64,000 nucleotides of DNA from Pseudoselenomonas ruminantium (GTDB taxonomy: Bacteria > Bacillota > Negativicutes > Selenomonadales > Selenomonadaceae). Positions 17,519-26,695 of the stretch are shown here, in pieces. Both the position numbers and the translations under genes were made by a program. The notes under the pieces are model-generated. The model ran no database searches and was not told where the DNA came from. It was given only the letters and a program-made list of their open reading frames with translations. The stretch is from contig SVCA01000002.1 in the NCBI GenBank assembly GCA_015058625.1, positions 365,195-429,194 on the forward strand, written 5' to 3'. Every line of letters begins with the position of its first letter. Position 1 is the first letter of the stretch.

Positions 17519-19207
17519 ATGAACATCTCAGGAAAAGTGTCTGGTTTCTTTGGGGCCGCGCTTATGGCGTTCAGTTTCGCCGCTTGCCTGTGTACTTTCG
17601 GGTACGGTTCAGCGGCAGAGAATGCAAAAATGCTGAGCGAAGCGCAAGCGGTGATGAGAGCGCAGTACGGCGAAAACAAACGGATTTCCGCTGGCAGTTA
17701 TGACCAGTCGCTCGCGGTCAAGTGCGTCAATGGAACCTTTGTCGGCAGGAAGAATGAGGGCGTAATCGCCTACAAGGGTATTCCGTTTGTGGGCAGACAG
17801 CCAGTAGGTGAATTGCGCTGGAAAGCGCCTGTGGATGTCGTGCCGGATGACGGTGTATATGAGGCGTATTACAACGGGAAAGCTCCTGTACAGAATGAAG
17901 GTTTATATGAAACGGCTTCCCTCTACGTTCAGGGTGAAGATTGCCTGTATTTGAACGTCTGGAAAGCGGCTGAAGCCTCTGCGAAGAAAAAGCCTGTCAT
18001 GGTGTGGATACACGGCGGAGCTTATGAGATGGGCGGAACGGTTGACCCCACGTATGAGCTGCATAATTTCGTCAAGGAAAATCCTGATGTAATCGCTGTA
18101 AGCATCGAGTACAGACTCGGCGTGTTCGGTTTCTTCCATTTGTCTCATCTTCCTGACGGCAAGGACTACCCGGACGCGCAGAACTTAGGCCTCATGGATC
18201 AGGTAATGGCATTGAAATGGGTACACGAGAACATTGCCGGCTTCGGCGGAGACCCTGAAAACGTAACGATCTTCGGTGAGTCCGCCGGCGGCAGTGTCTG
18301 CCAGCTTCCCTTGATTCAAGGCTCGCACAAGTATTTCCAGAAAGTCATTGCTCAGAGTGGCGGCATCGTTTTCACGAGGTCAACAGAGCAGGCTGTCGGG
18401 TGTACGAACGAATTGATGGAGATTCTTGGCTGCAAAACCGTCGCGGATCTCCAGAAAGTAGATGTCCAGAAGTTGGTGAAAGAGGCAACGGTACTCGGAT
18501 TGCGCGTAATGCCGGAACGGGACGGAATTTATCTGCCCCTGGATCCCTATGAAGAGTATGCCAACGGCGCGGCAAAGGATATAGATTTCCTGCAGGGCTG
18601 CAACAAAGACGAAATGAACTACTTCATGGTCTCAAGCGGCGGCATAGAGCCGTTCATGGATTTCTACGGCAAACGTTGGGCTAAGAGCAGCACACAGATT
18701 ACGGACAAGGAGAAAGCGCTTGTGGAAAGCTTCTGCAAGGACATCAAGGGAGAGCGTTACGAACCGCTTTGCAGGCTGTACGACCAAATCTGGTTTATCG
18801 CGCCGCTGTTCAGACTGTCGGAGAATCAGACAAAAGCCGGCGGAAAATCCTACACCTATTACTTCACGGTTGAAGCCTCTGTACCGCTGATGAAGAGTGG
18901 GCATGCTGTAGAACTGGCATCAGTGCTCAAACACCCGGAACAAACCTTAGAGACGGGAAGAGCATTTGATGAGACCTTCGCAAAGACCATGCGCAGGATG
19001 TGGGTTCAGTTCGCCAAGACCGGCAACCCGTCATTAAGCGCGAAAGATTCTCCCGACGGCAAAGCGCACGAGTGGCCGCTTTATGACTTGAAGAACAAGC
19101 GCATTATGGTCTTTGACGAGTTCAATATCCACCCGGAGAAGGAATCCCAGAGAAAGATTCTGGATTGGGAGAGAACCTATTTCCTGACGAAGTATTTTTG
19201 CCTGTGA
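17519..19207 (+). CDS. Secreted carboxylesterase type B, paralogue 1
   Basis: Serine esterase of the alpha/beta-hydrolase type B family, 562 residues, with a Sec signal peptide in the first 30 or so residues. The oxyanion-hole motif HGGA and the nucleophile motif GESAGG are present; the likely catalytic histidine is in KSGHAVEL. The ATG at 17519 follows AAAGGAGG. It is the first of three tandem paralogues (next 19252, 20955) whose mature parts are highly alike, including an identical C-terminal stretch beginning HPEKESQRKILDWERTYF. Rumen enzymes of this family often release phenolic acids from plant cell wall; the substrate here is inference. Confidence 0.9.
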   Translation: MNISGKVSGFFGAALMAFSFAACLCTFGYGSAAENAKMLSEAQAVMRAQYGENKRISAGSYDQSLAVKCVNGTFVGRKNEGVIAYKGIPFVGRQPVGELRWKAPVDVVPDDGVYEAYYNGKAPVQNEGLYETASLYVQGEDCLYLNVWKAAEASAKKKPVMVWIHGGAYEMGGTVDPTYELHNFVKENPDVIAVSIEYRLGVFGFFHLSHLPDGKDYPDAQNLGLMDQVMALKWVHENIAGFGGDPENVTIFGESAGGSVCQLPLIQGSHKYFQKVIAQSGGIVFTRSTEQAVGCTNELMEILGCKTVADLQKVDVQKLVKEATVLGLRVMPERDGIYLPLDPYEEYANGAAKDIDFLQGCNKDEMNYFMVSSGGIEPFMDFYGKRWAKSSTQITDKEKALVESFCKDIKGERYEPLCRLYDQIWFIAPLFRLSENQTKAGGKSYTYYFTVEASVPLMKSGHAVELASVLKHPEQTLETGRAFDETFAKTMRRMWVQFAKTGNPSLSAKDSPDGKAHEWPLYDLKNKRIMVFDEFNIHPEKESQRKILDWERTYFLTKYFCL

Positions 19208-19251
19208 TATATTCGCCCGTGATTTATTCGCCAAGAAAGGAGCGTGCACAA

Positions 19252-20925
19252 ATGAGGGGAAAATTTATGGCGCTGGCAATGCTCGGCGTTATGGTCTTTT
19301 GTTTAACGCTCGGTGTCAGCAGTTCAACAAGCGCGACAGAAAAACCACTGAACGAAATTAAAGCGGAACTTAAAGCGCAGTACGGCGAGAACAAAAGAAT
19401 CACTGACGGCAACTATGACAAGTCGCTGGCGGTCAAGTGCATCAACGGTACATTTGTCGGCAAAAAGCATGACGGTGTAATCGCCTACAAGGGTATTCCG
19501 TTTGTCGGCAGGCAGCCGGTCGGGGAACTCCGCTGGAAAGCTCCTGTTGACGTTGTTCCTGATGACGGAGTTTACGAGGCGTACTATAACGGGAAAACTC
19601 CCTGCCAGCTAGATTACGATGCGCAAGTTGCTTCCGTTTACGTCAGGGGTGAAGACTGCCTTTATCTTAACGTATGGAAAGCGGATGACGGCAGAAAAAA
19701 TAAGCCGGTCATGGTATGGATTCACGGCGGAGCTTTTACCGCTGGAGGGACGGTTGAACCTCGTGAGGAAGGGACAAATTTCGTCAAAGAAAATCCGGAT
19801 GCCATTGTCATCTCTATCGAGTACAGGCTCGGCGTATTCGGCTTCCTGCATCTGTCCCACCTCCCGGACGGCAAAGATTATCCGGACGCCCAGAACCTGG
19901 GACTCATGGATCAGATGATGGCGCTGAAGTGGATACATGAGAACATCGCGAGCTTCGGCGGCGATCCTGACAATGTTACGATCTGGGGAGAATCCGCAGG
20001 CGGGGACAGCGTAACTACACTGCCGCTGATTGAAGGCTCCCATAAGTACTTCAAGCGAGTGATTGCACAAAGCGGCACGCCGGTACTATCAAAAACCACA
20101 AAACAGGCCATCGACGACACAAATGAGTTCATGGCTATTCTCGGCTGCAAGACCGTAGCTGATCTGCAGAAGATTGAAGTGGAGAAGCTGCTGGCGGCAT
20201 TGGAGACTCTCGGCGATATGCGCATAGGACCGGAAAGAGACGGGAAGTATCTGCCCCTCGACCCCTACGAGGCTTATGCGAACGGCGCGGCAAAGGATAT
20301 CGATATTCTTCAGGGCTGCAACAAGGACGAGATGAACTTCTTTATGGCCGAGTCCGGTGTGGGCGAGCCTTTTGTTAAGGAATACACACGACGCTTTGCG
20401 AAGAACAGCGTCCTGCTTACGGACACGGAAAAAGCGCTGGTCGAGAGCTTCTGCAAGGACGTCAAGGGCGAGAAATATGAACAACTCTGCCGCCTGTACG
20501 ATCAAATCTGGTTTATCGCGCCCTTGTTCAGAATATCGGAAAACCAGACGAAGGCCGGCGGAAAAGTATATACCTATTTCTTCACGGCTGAATCTTCTGT
20601 GCCGCTGATGAAGAGCGGTCATGGAGTAGAAATTTCGCTCATCTTCAATCACCCTGAAGAGACGCGCGTATCGGGAAGAGCATTCGATGAGACCTTCTCG
20701 AAGACCATGCGCAGGATGTGGGTTCAGTTCGCCAAGACCGGCAACCCGTCATTAAGCGCGAAAGATTCTCCCGACGGCAAAGCGCACGCGTGGCCGCTCT
20801 ATGACTTGAAGAACAAGAACGTGATGATCTTCGACGAGTTCAACATTCACCCGGAGAAAGAATCCCAGAGAAAGATTCTGGATTGGGAGAGAACCTATTT
20901 CCTGACCAAGTATTTTTGCCTGTGA
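19252..20925 (+). CDS. Secreted carboxylesterase type B, paralogue 2
   Basis: 557 residues, signal peptide up to about residue 26, HGGA oxyanion motif, GESAGG nucleophile elbow, and KSGHGVEI histidine segment. Start ATG 19252 has GAAAGGAG upstream; the longer reading frame from 19165 overlaps paralogue 1 and is not credible. The catalytic half differs from paralogue 1 mainly between residues about 90-150 and near the C-terminal substrate-facing segments, suggesting altered substrate range after duplication. Forty-four bases separate it from paralogue 1, so cotranscription is likely. Confidence 0.9.
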   Translation: MRGKFMALAMLGVMVFCLTLGVSSSTSATEKPLNEIKAELKAQYGENKRITDGNYDKSLAVKCINGTFVGKKHDGVIAYKGIPFVGRQPVGELRWKAPVDVVPDDGVYEAYYNGKTPCQLDYDAQVASVYVRGEDCLYLNVWKADDGRKNKPVMVWIHGGAFTAGGTVEPREEGTNFVKENPDAIVISIEYRLGVFGFLHLSHLPDGKDYPDAQNLGLMDQMMALKWIHENIASFGGDPDNVTIWGESAGGDSVTTLPLIEGSHKYFKRVIAQSGTPVLSKTTKQAIDDTNEFMAILGCKTVADLQKIEVEKLLAALETLGDMRIGPERDGKYLPLDPYEAYANGAAKDIDILQGCNKDEMNFFMAESGVGEPFVKEYTRRFAKNSVLLTDTEKALVESFCKDVKGEKYEQLCRLYDQIWFIAPLFRISENQTKAGGKVYTYFFTAESSVPLMKSGHGVEISLIFNHPEETRVSGRAFDETFSKTMRRMWVQFAKTGNPSLSAKDSPDGKAHAWPLYDLKNKNVMIFDEFNIHPEKESQRKILDWERTYFLTKYFCL

Positions 20926-20954
20926 TTTATTAACAAAGAAAGGAGGATGAACAA

Positions 20955-22661
20955 ATGAAGAGAAAATTTATGGCGCTGGCGATTCTCTGCGTTATGGCCT
21001 TTTGTTTAGCGCTCTGCGGCAGCAGTCAGGCAGGCGCGGCAGAAAAAACACTGGACGAACTTAAAGCTGAAGTCAGGGCAAAGTACGGCGAGAACAAAAG
21101 AATCACTGACGGCAACTATGACAAGTCGCTTGCGGTTAAGTGCATCAACGGTACATTTGTCGGCAAAAATAATGACGGCGTAATCGCCTACAAGGGCATT
21201 CCGTTTGTCGGCAGACAGCCGGTCGGGGAACTCCGCTGGAAGGCCCCGGTTGATGTTGTTCCTGATGACGGCGTTTACGAGGCGTATTACTATGGGAAAA
21301 GCGGCCCGCAAATAGAGCACATTAGCGAAGGCGCCTCCCTTTACGTTCAGGGTGAAGACTGCCTTTATTTGAATGTATGGAAAGCGGATGAGAAGTCCGT
21401 GGACGGGCGCAAAAACGGCGCAGCCATGCGCAACGGGAAGAAACCGGTGATGGTCTGGATACATGGCGGCGGCTGGTTTACCAGTGGGACTTCCGACCCT
21501 ACATATGATTGCCACAATTTTGTGAAAGAAAATCCGGACGTTATCGCGGTTTCCATCACATACAGGCTGGGATTTCTCGGTTTCCTGCACCTCTCTCACC
21601 TGCCCGACGGAAAAGATTACCCTGACGCGCAGAACCTGGCGATCATGGATCAGATGATGGCGTTGAAGTGGATTCATGAGAACATTGCGAGCTTCGGCGG
21701 CGATCCCGATAACGTTACCCTTTTCGGAGAGTCAGCCGGCGGTGAAAGCGTAACTACACTGCCGCTGGTCAAAGGCTCGCATAAGTATTTCAAGCGCGTC
21801 ATTGCCCAGAGTGGCACACCGGTCCTCACGAGAACCGTAGAGCAGAGCATAGCGGACACGAATGAATTGATGGACATGCTTGGCTGCAAAACCGTTGCGG
21901 ATCTTAAAAAGGTTGATATCAAGAAGTTCATCGATGCAACAGCTACCTTCGGAATGCGCATAGGGCCGGAAAAAGACGGCAAGTATCTGCCATTAGACCC
22001 CTACGAGGCTTATGCGAACGGAGCGGCAAAGGATATCGATATTCTTCAGGGCTGCAACAAGGACGAGATGAACTATTTCATGCTCGTAGCCGGGGGCGCA
22101 GAGCCTTTTGTCGAGATGATGAATAAACGCCTGGCGAAGAATATTTCCCAGTTGACAGACGGGGAGAAATCGCTTGTCGAGAGCTTCTGCAAGGACATCA
22201 AGGGAGAGCGGTACGAACAGCTCTGCCGCCTGTACGATCAAATCTGGTTTATTGCGCCGCTGTTCAGACTGTCAGAGAATCAGACCAAGGCCGGCGGAAA
22301 ATCATATACCTACTACTTCACGGTCGAATCCTCTGTGCCCATGGTAAAGAGCGCACATGCTGTAGAACTTTCTACCGTATTCAATAACCAGAATGATACC
22401 CAATTAACGGGCAGGGTGTTCGATAAGACCTTCTCGAAGACCTTGCGCAAGATGTGGGTTCAGTTCGCCGAGACTGGCAACCCGTCATTAAGTGCGAAGG
22501 ATTCTCCTGACGGCAAAGCGTATGAGTGGCCGCTTTATGATTTGAAGAACAAGAAAATGATGGTCTTTGACGAGTTCAACATTCACCCGGAGAAGGAATC
22601 CCAGAGAAAGATTCTGGATTGGGAGAGAACCTATTTCCTGACCAAGTATTTTTGCATGTGA
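20955..22661 (+). CDS. Secreted carboxylesterase type B, paralogue 3
   Basis: 568 residues with signal peptide, oxyanion motif reading HGGGW (where paralogues 1 and 2 have HGGA), GESAGGES nucleophile elbow, and KSAHAVEL histidine segment. It carries a short insertion (about residues 145-160, rich in Lys and Arg) between the first glycosylase-like strand and the oxyanion loop, absent from the other two. GGAGG lies 8 bases before ATG. It ends the tandem esterase array and is followed by a decayed gene. Confidence 0.9.
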   Translation: MKRKFMALAILCVMAFCLALCGSSQAGAAEKTLDELKAEVRAKYGENKRITDGNYDKSLAVKCINGTFVGKNNDGVIAYKGIPFVGRQPVGELRWKAPVDVVPDDGVYEAYYYGKSGPQIEHISEGASLYVQGEDCLYLNVWKADEKSVDGRKNGAAMRNGKKPVMVWIHGGGWFTSGTSDPTYDCHNFVKENPDVIAVSITYRLGFLGFLHLSHLPDGKDYPDAQNLAIMDQMMALKWIHENIASFGGDPDNVTLFGESAGGESVTTLPLVKGSHKYFKRVIAQSGTPVLTRTVEQSIADTNELMDMLGCKTVADLKKVDIKKFIDATATFGMRIGPEKDGKYLPLDPYEAYANGAAKDIDILQGCNKDEMNYFMLVAGGAEPFVEMMNKRLAKNISQLTDGEKSLVESFCKDIKGERYEQLCRLYDQIWFIAPLFRLSENQTKAGGKSYTYYFTVESSVPMVKSAHAVELSTVFNNQNDTQLTGRVFDKTFSKTLRKMWVQFAETGNPSLSAKDSPDGKAYEWPLYDLKNKKMMVFDEFNIHPEKESQRKILDWERTYFLTKYFCM

Positions 22662-22722
22662 TTGTTTTCAACTTGGCAAACACAAGCGCGAACTGAAAAT
22701 TATCATATAGGAGATAGTTATC

Positions 22723-23044
22723 ATGAAGCAACACAAAGCACGATATCAATCCCGCGGTTGCGTCTTTATGGGAGCATTGCTTTTCGTCCTCATGCTTTCC
22801 GCTGTGGTACAGGCATCCCAATGAAGTTGACCGGATTTCGGAAGCCAGGCTGCTCGCCCTGCCAAACATGACGTTTGACGGCATCAATGAAAACGGCGTG
22901 GCCATGAACAGCAATGTCGTTCCTGCCATAGATATGGACTTTGCCACCCTGCTCTCCACCAATTACGGCAAACCTGTAACAAATAAAATAAAGCTCGCAC
23001 TATCAAACTGCAATTTATTTGCCCGGATAAATTTTTTGTATTAA
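22723..23044 (+). pseudogene. Remnant of secreted choloylglycine hydrolase/penicillin V acylase-like gene
   Basis: An intact ribosome site and 33-codon start encode a convincing signal peptide (hydrophobic GALLFVLMLSAVVQAS) but end at TGA 22822-22824, just where the mature protein should begin. A different reading frame from about 22826 to 23044 encodes DRISEARLLALPNMTFDGINENGVAMN and more, which resembles the DGINEKG segment of linear amide C-N hydrolases. The catalytic N-terminal Cys region and the C-terminal two thirds are missing. Interpretation: internal deletion with frameshift. Family assignment is tentative. Confidence 0.65.
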
Positions 23045-23074
23045 GGAGATGAAAAAGATAGAGGTAAATAATAT

Positions 23075-23103
23075 TTGACAAAACATAGTTTCGAAAATAT
23101 AAT
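23075..23103 (+). promoter_or_regulatory. Consensus promoter of the nitroreductase gene
   Basis: TTGACA 23075-23080, 17-base spacer, TATAAT 23098-23103; the gene starts 51 bases downstream of the -10 box. Confidence 0.85.
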
Positions 23104-23154
23104 AAATTTGTCTTAAATGCAGAAAACGTATTTCGCGAAAGGGGATTTGTCGAT

Positions 23155-23652
23155 ATGGATGCAATTTTTACCCGTACCAGTGTGCGCAGTTATGAGGAAC
23201 GTCCGGTGGAGGCAGAGAAAATCGAAAAGATTCTGCGCGCGGCAATGGCGGCTCCTTCGGCGGTCAATCAGCAGCCTTGGGAGTTTTATGTGGTCACGAA
23301 TAAAGCAGTATTGCAGGAACTTTCCGAAACCAGCCCGTATACCGCTATGACGGCCAAGGCGCCGGCGGCGCTCGTGCTTTGTTCCCGCAAGGAAAATATC
23401 ATCGTGCCGGAACTGATTGAAGTAGATATGGCATTGGCAACGGAAAATGCTTTGCTGGAGATTGAGGCGCAGGGCTTGGGCGGCGTTATGCTGGGCGTGG
23501 CTCCCTTTGCTGACCGCATGGAAAAGGTTGCCAAGGCGATTAATCTGCCGGAACATCTGACACCCTTTACCGTAGTTCCCTTCGGCTATCCGGCGAAGAA
23601 AAATCTGCAGCAGGACCGCTATGATGAAGCGCGGGTGCATTATGTGCGGTAA
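23155..23652 (+). CDS. Nitroreductase-family FMN oxidoreductase
   Basis: 165 residues, short member of the nitroreductase family that uses FMN and NAD(P)H. Visible features are the N-terminal RTSVRSYEERPV FMN phosphate-binding arginines, APSAVNQQPW (FMN contact) near residue 35, and GLGGVMLG near residue 110. The C-terminal FGYPAKK is also typical. AAAGGGG precedes the ATG by 8 bases. It overlaps the next gene by 11 bases, indicating coupling. Physiological substrate is not evident. Confidence 0.92.
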   Translation: MDAIFTRTSVRSYEERPVEAEKIEKILRAAMAAPSAVNQQPWEFYVVTNKAVLQELSETSPYTAMTAKAPAALVLCSRKENIIVPELIEVDMALATENALLEIEAQGLGGVMLGVAPFADRMEKVAKAINLPEHLTPFTVVPFGYPAKKNLQQDRYDEARVHYVR

Positions 23653-24040
23653 ATTGAACTTAACGCATATTCATCATGTGGCCATTATCGGCAGCAACTA
23701 TGAGCGGAGCAGGCATTTTTATGTGGATATTCTGGGCTTTGCGGTGATTCGGGAAAATTACCGCAAGGAGCAGCAGGATTGGAAAATTGACCTGCGGCTT
23801 GCGGATGCCGAATTAGAACTCTTCATCAAAGAGGGCTGCCCGCCACGGGCAGGCTGGCCGGGCAAAGAGGCTTATGGTCTTAGGCATTTGGCTTTCCGTG
23901 TGGATTCCGTGGACGATACAGTTCGTAAATTAAATGCCTTGGGCGTGGAGACAGAACCCATACGCTGTGATACCTTTACCGGTGAAAAAATGACGTTCTT
24001 CCATGACCCCGATGGACTGCCAATAGAAATTCATGAATAA
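23642..24040 (+). CDS. VOC-superfamily metalloprotein, YaeR/glyoxalase-like
   Basis: 132 residues making one vicinal-oxygen-chelate unit: HIHHVAIIGSN opening with a metal-binding histidine, FYVDILGFAVIREN, LRHLAFRVD with the second histidine, and a final DPDGLPIEIHE with the metal-binding glutamate. The family includes glyoxalase I and YaeR. ATG 23642 lies inside the nitroreductase gene; an alternative start is ATG 23621. The substrate is unknown. Followed by a strong terminator. Confidence 0.85.
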   Translation: MCGKLNLTHIHHVAIIGSNYERSRHFYVDILGFAVIRENYRKEQQDWKIDLRLADAELELFIKEGCPPRAGWPGKEAYGLRHLAFRVDSVDDTVRKLNALGVETEPIRCDTFTGEKMTFFHDPDGLPIEIHE

Positions 24041-24043
24041 AGA

Positions 24044-24104
24044 CAAGAGCGGACGGCTTGACTGGTCAATTTGATTTGACCGGTCAAGCCGCCCTTGTTT
24101 TTGT
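24044..24104 (+). terminator. Intrinsic terminator between convergent genes
   Basis: A long inverted repeat (arms with CGGCTTGACTGGTCAA and TTGACCGGTCAAGCCG) ends in a T-run. It closes the VOC gene and faces the convergent symporter gene. Confidence 0.88.
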
Positions 24105-24110
24105 TGGTGT

Positions 24111-25373
24111 TTATTTTTCGTGATTAAACGCAGGTTCGGCGATAAGTTCTGTGTCCGTAGCTGTTGTATCCTCTTCATACATATTTTCCATACGCGCCAC
24201 AGCCAGCGTACTGACCACATCGCCGGTCACGTTGAGGGCGGTGTGAATCATGTCGATGGGGCGGAAGATGCCCACAATCATGCCCATGATGGCGGTGGGC
24301 AGGCCCATGGTGTTCAGCAGCATGATGGCGAGCACGATGCCGCTGGCGGGAATGCCCGGTGTACCGATGGAAATCAATGTGGTCAGGAAGATAAACATGG
24401 CCTGCTGTCCGAGCGTGAGGTCAACGCCGTAAATCTGGGAAACAAAGATGATGGTGACGGCGTAGTAAACTGCAATGCCGTTCATATTGATAGTGGCACC
24501 CAGCGGCAGGGAGAAGGAGGCCAACTCGCTCTTGACGCGGAAATCCTCTTCCGTGACTTTGAGGCTGACCGGCAGGGTTCCGGAACTGCTCGTAGTGCTG
24601 AATGCTACGAGCCATACGCTGATAATCTTGCGGAAAAATTCCGTAAGCGGAATTTTGGCAATGACTTTGATGATGAATAAGTAGAGCAGTATAATGACGG
24701 CAAAGGCGCCGACATAATGGGTCAGAATGAACATGCCCAAAGCGCTGAACATCGCAGTTCCGTATTCACCGACACTGCACGCCGCCAGAGCCAGCACGCC
24801 CAATGGTGTAGTCAGCATGACGATATCGGTGAGCTTGAACATGATGAGCGTGCTTTCTTCGACAAATTTTTTGACTGTGCTGACCTTGTTGCCCAACATG
24901 GTCATGATAATACCGAGAAAGGCGGCAAAGACAATCACCTGCATGATGTTGCCTTCACTGAGGGCGTGCAGGGGATTTGCCGGAATCATGCTCAGTATCG
25001 TGCCGCCCACAGTCATGGGGGCGGCTTCCTTAATGGGCTCGCCTGTCGTGATAATCTGGTCGGCGCTGAAGCCTTTGCCCGGCTGCATGAAGTTGGCAAC
25101 CGCCAGACCGATGATGGTGGAGAGAATCGTGGTGATGACGTAAAAGCCCAAAACCTTGGAACCGATGCGACGCAGTTTGCCAATGTCCCCGATATTGGCA
25201 ATGCCGCCGATGATGGAGAAGAAAATCAGGGGCACGACAATCATCTGAATCAGCCGCAGGAAGATATCGCCCACAGGCTGCAGGAACAGGATGTCTTTTT
25301 GAAAGATGATGCCGAGTACTGTGCCGATGACAAAAGCAATCAGCACTTGTGTTGCCAGATTAAATTTTCGCAT
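24111..25373 (-). CDS. Dicarboxylate/amino acid:cation symporter (GltP/DctA family)
   Basis: Sodium- or proton-coupled uptake of glutamate, aspartate or C4-dicarboxylates. The 420-residue protein has eight or so hydrophobic segments and the family signatures SSSGTLP (hairpin loop 1), GATINMNG (TM7 cation site), GTPGIPASG (hairpin loop 2) and NVTGD in TM8. An arginine usually at TM8 position selecting acidic side chains appears to be absent (GIFRPIDMIHTALNVTGD has only the early Arg), so the substrate could be a neutral amino acid; this needs alignment. The start is the ATG at 25373 with AGGAGG upstream; a longer upstream frame is noise. Confidence 0.9.
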   Translation of the reverse strand: MRKFNLATQVLIAFVIGTVLGIIFQKDILFLQPVGDIFLRLIQMIVVPLIFFSIIGGIANIGDIGKLRRIGSKVLGFYVITTILSTIIGLAVANFMQPGKGFSADQIITTGEPIKEAAPMTVGGTILSMIPANPLHALSEGNIMQVIVFAAFLGIIMTMLGNKVSTVKKFVEESTLIMFKLTDIVMLTTPLGVLALAACSVGEYGTAMFSALGMFILTHYVGAFAVIILLYLFIIKVIAKIPLTEFFRKIISVWLVAFSTTSSSGTLPVSLKVTEEDFRVKSELASFSLPLGATINMNGIAVYYAVTIIFVSQIYGVDLTLGQQAMFIFLTTLISIGTPGIPASGIVLAIMLLNTMGLPTAIMGMIVGIFRPIDMIHTALNVTGDVVSTLAVARMENMYEEDTTATDTELIAEPAFNHEK

Positions 25374-25510
25374 AATGCCTCCTTGATAAAAATGATTCCT
25401 TGAAAAAGATATGACTGTACAAAAATGATGAAACACTATCTTTTTAATAGTAAAAGTATATACCTTTGACATTTGACATGTCAACTTGTAAACCTGCGCA
25501 CTTAAATACC

Positions 25511-25541
25511 TATTGACATGATAGGCTAAAGAGTATAACAT
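25511..25541 (+). promoter_or_regulatory. Sulfur-regulon promoter/operator, copy 2 (mnmA), degenerate spacer, no attenuator
   Basis: TTGACA 25513-25518, 17 bases, TAACAT 25536-25541, then TAGGTCAT like the other copies. The flanking ACCTAT/ATAGGC inverted repeat around the -35 box is kept, but the spacer reads GGCTAAAGAGTA instead of GGTGTAATAGTG, the most divergent of the ten. Confidence 0.75.
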
Positions 25542-25587
25542 TAGGTCATCATGGACAGTGAACGATAGAGAGGAAGAATTTTTGGCT

Positions 25588-26646
25588 ATGAGCAGAGGTA
25601 AGGTAATCGTGGGAATGTCCGGCGGGGTGGACAGTGCAGTGACGGCGTATTTGCTGAAGGCGGCAGGTTTCGAGGTCATTGGCATTACGTTAAAATCGTG
25701 GGAGAGCGGCAGCAGCAAGTGCTGTGAGATAGATGAAGCCGCCCGGACGGCAGATATTTTGGGTATTGCCTATTATCCCTGGAATACCGTGGCGTGTTTC
25801 CATGATTATGTGACGAAGCCCTTTGTGGCGGATTATGAAGCGGGGCGCACGCCTAACCCTTGCGTGGAATGCAACCGCTATGTGAAGTGGGAGCAGCTGT
25901 TAAGTGTGGCGGCGCATATGCGGGCAGATTATGTGGCGACCGGCCACTATGCCATCATTGAGCGGCTGGAAAATGGCCGCTATACCCTGCGGGCGGGCGC
26001 AGATAAGCAGAAAGACCAGTCCTATATGCTCTACAAACTCACGCAGGCACAGCTCGCGCGTACCATTTTGCCCTTGGGGAGGTTGACCAAAGCTGAGGTG
26101 CGGGACATTGCCCGCAAGGCAGGGCTCAATGTGGCGGATAAGGAAGATTCGCAGGAAATTTGTTTTGTGACGGAGGGCAGCTATACCGATTATATTGATG
26201 AATACAGCGACAAGGATTTAACGGTGGCAGGAAATTTTGTCGATGAAACGGGCAAGGTTTTGGGGCAGCATAAAGGAATCATTCATTATACCGTCGGTCA
26301 GCGGAAAGGCCTGGGGCTGGCGTTAGGTTATCCTGCTTATGTCAAGGAGATACGCGCAGCAGCCAATGAAGTCGTAATCAGTGGTGAGGAAGGTTTGTAT
26401 ACGCAGGACGTTTTCTGTAAAGACCTGTGCTTTATGTCGCGTGAGGTTGTAGAAGGCGAAGATGTTGCGGCGCAGGTAAAGATACGCTACCACCATGCAG
26501 GTGCGGCGGCCAGCCTGCAGCGTATCGCTGACGACCAGATAAAGATAAACTTTGCCGAGCCTGTCCGCGCTCCGGCACCCGGTCAGTCGGCGGTATTTTA
26601 CGATGAGCAGGGCCATATTATTGGCGGTGGGAAAATTATCGCCTGA
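25588..26646 (+). CDS. mnmA: tRNA-specific 2-thiouridylase MnmA
   Basis: Thiolates U34 of tRNA-Lys, Glu and Gln using ATP and a persulfide relay. The 352-residue protein has the PP-loop GMSGGVDSAV at the N-terminus, the first active-site cysteine in NPCVECNRYVKW (about residue 95), and the second in EICFVTEGSY (about residue 193); the C-terminal beta-barrel domain follows. ATG 25588 is chosen; a TTG six bases upstream is possible (GAGGAAG site). It sits under a copy of the sulfur operator, which fits its need for sulfur. No cysteine desulfurase is nearby. Confidence 0.93.
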   Translation: MSRGKVIVGMSGGVDSAVTAYLLKAAGFEVIGITLKSWESGSSKCCEIDEAARTADILGIAYYPWNTVACFHDYVTKPFVADYEAGRTPNPCVECNRYVKWEQLLSVAAHMRADYVATGHYAIIERLENGRYTLRAGADKQKDQSYMLYKLTQAQLARTILPLGRLTKAEVRDIARKAGLNVADKEDSQEICFVTEGSYTDYIDEYSDKDLTVAGNFVDETGKVLGQHKGIIHYTVGQRKGLGLALGYPAYVKEIRAAANEVVISGEEGLYTQDVFCKDLCFMSREVVEGEDVAAQVKIRYHHAGAAASLQRIADDQIKINFAEPVRAPAPGQSAVFYDEQGHIIGGGKIIA

Positions 26647-26662
26647 CTGGCTGCAATAGAAA

Positions 26663-26687
26663 ATGGCCTGCCGTTATGGCAGGCCAT
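26663..26687. terminator. Bidirectional terminator hairpin between mnmA and the convergent gene
   Basis: ATGGCCTGCC and GGCAGGCCAT form a perfect 10-bp stem with a 5-base loop; T-rich on the minus strand, weaker on the plus strand. Confidence 0.75.
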
Positions 26688-26695
26688 AAATTGCA

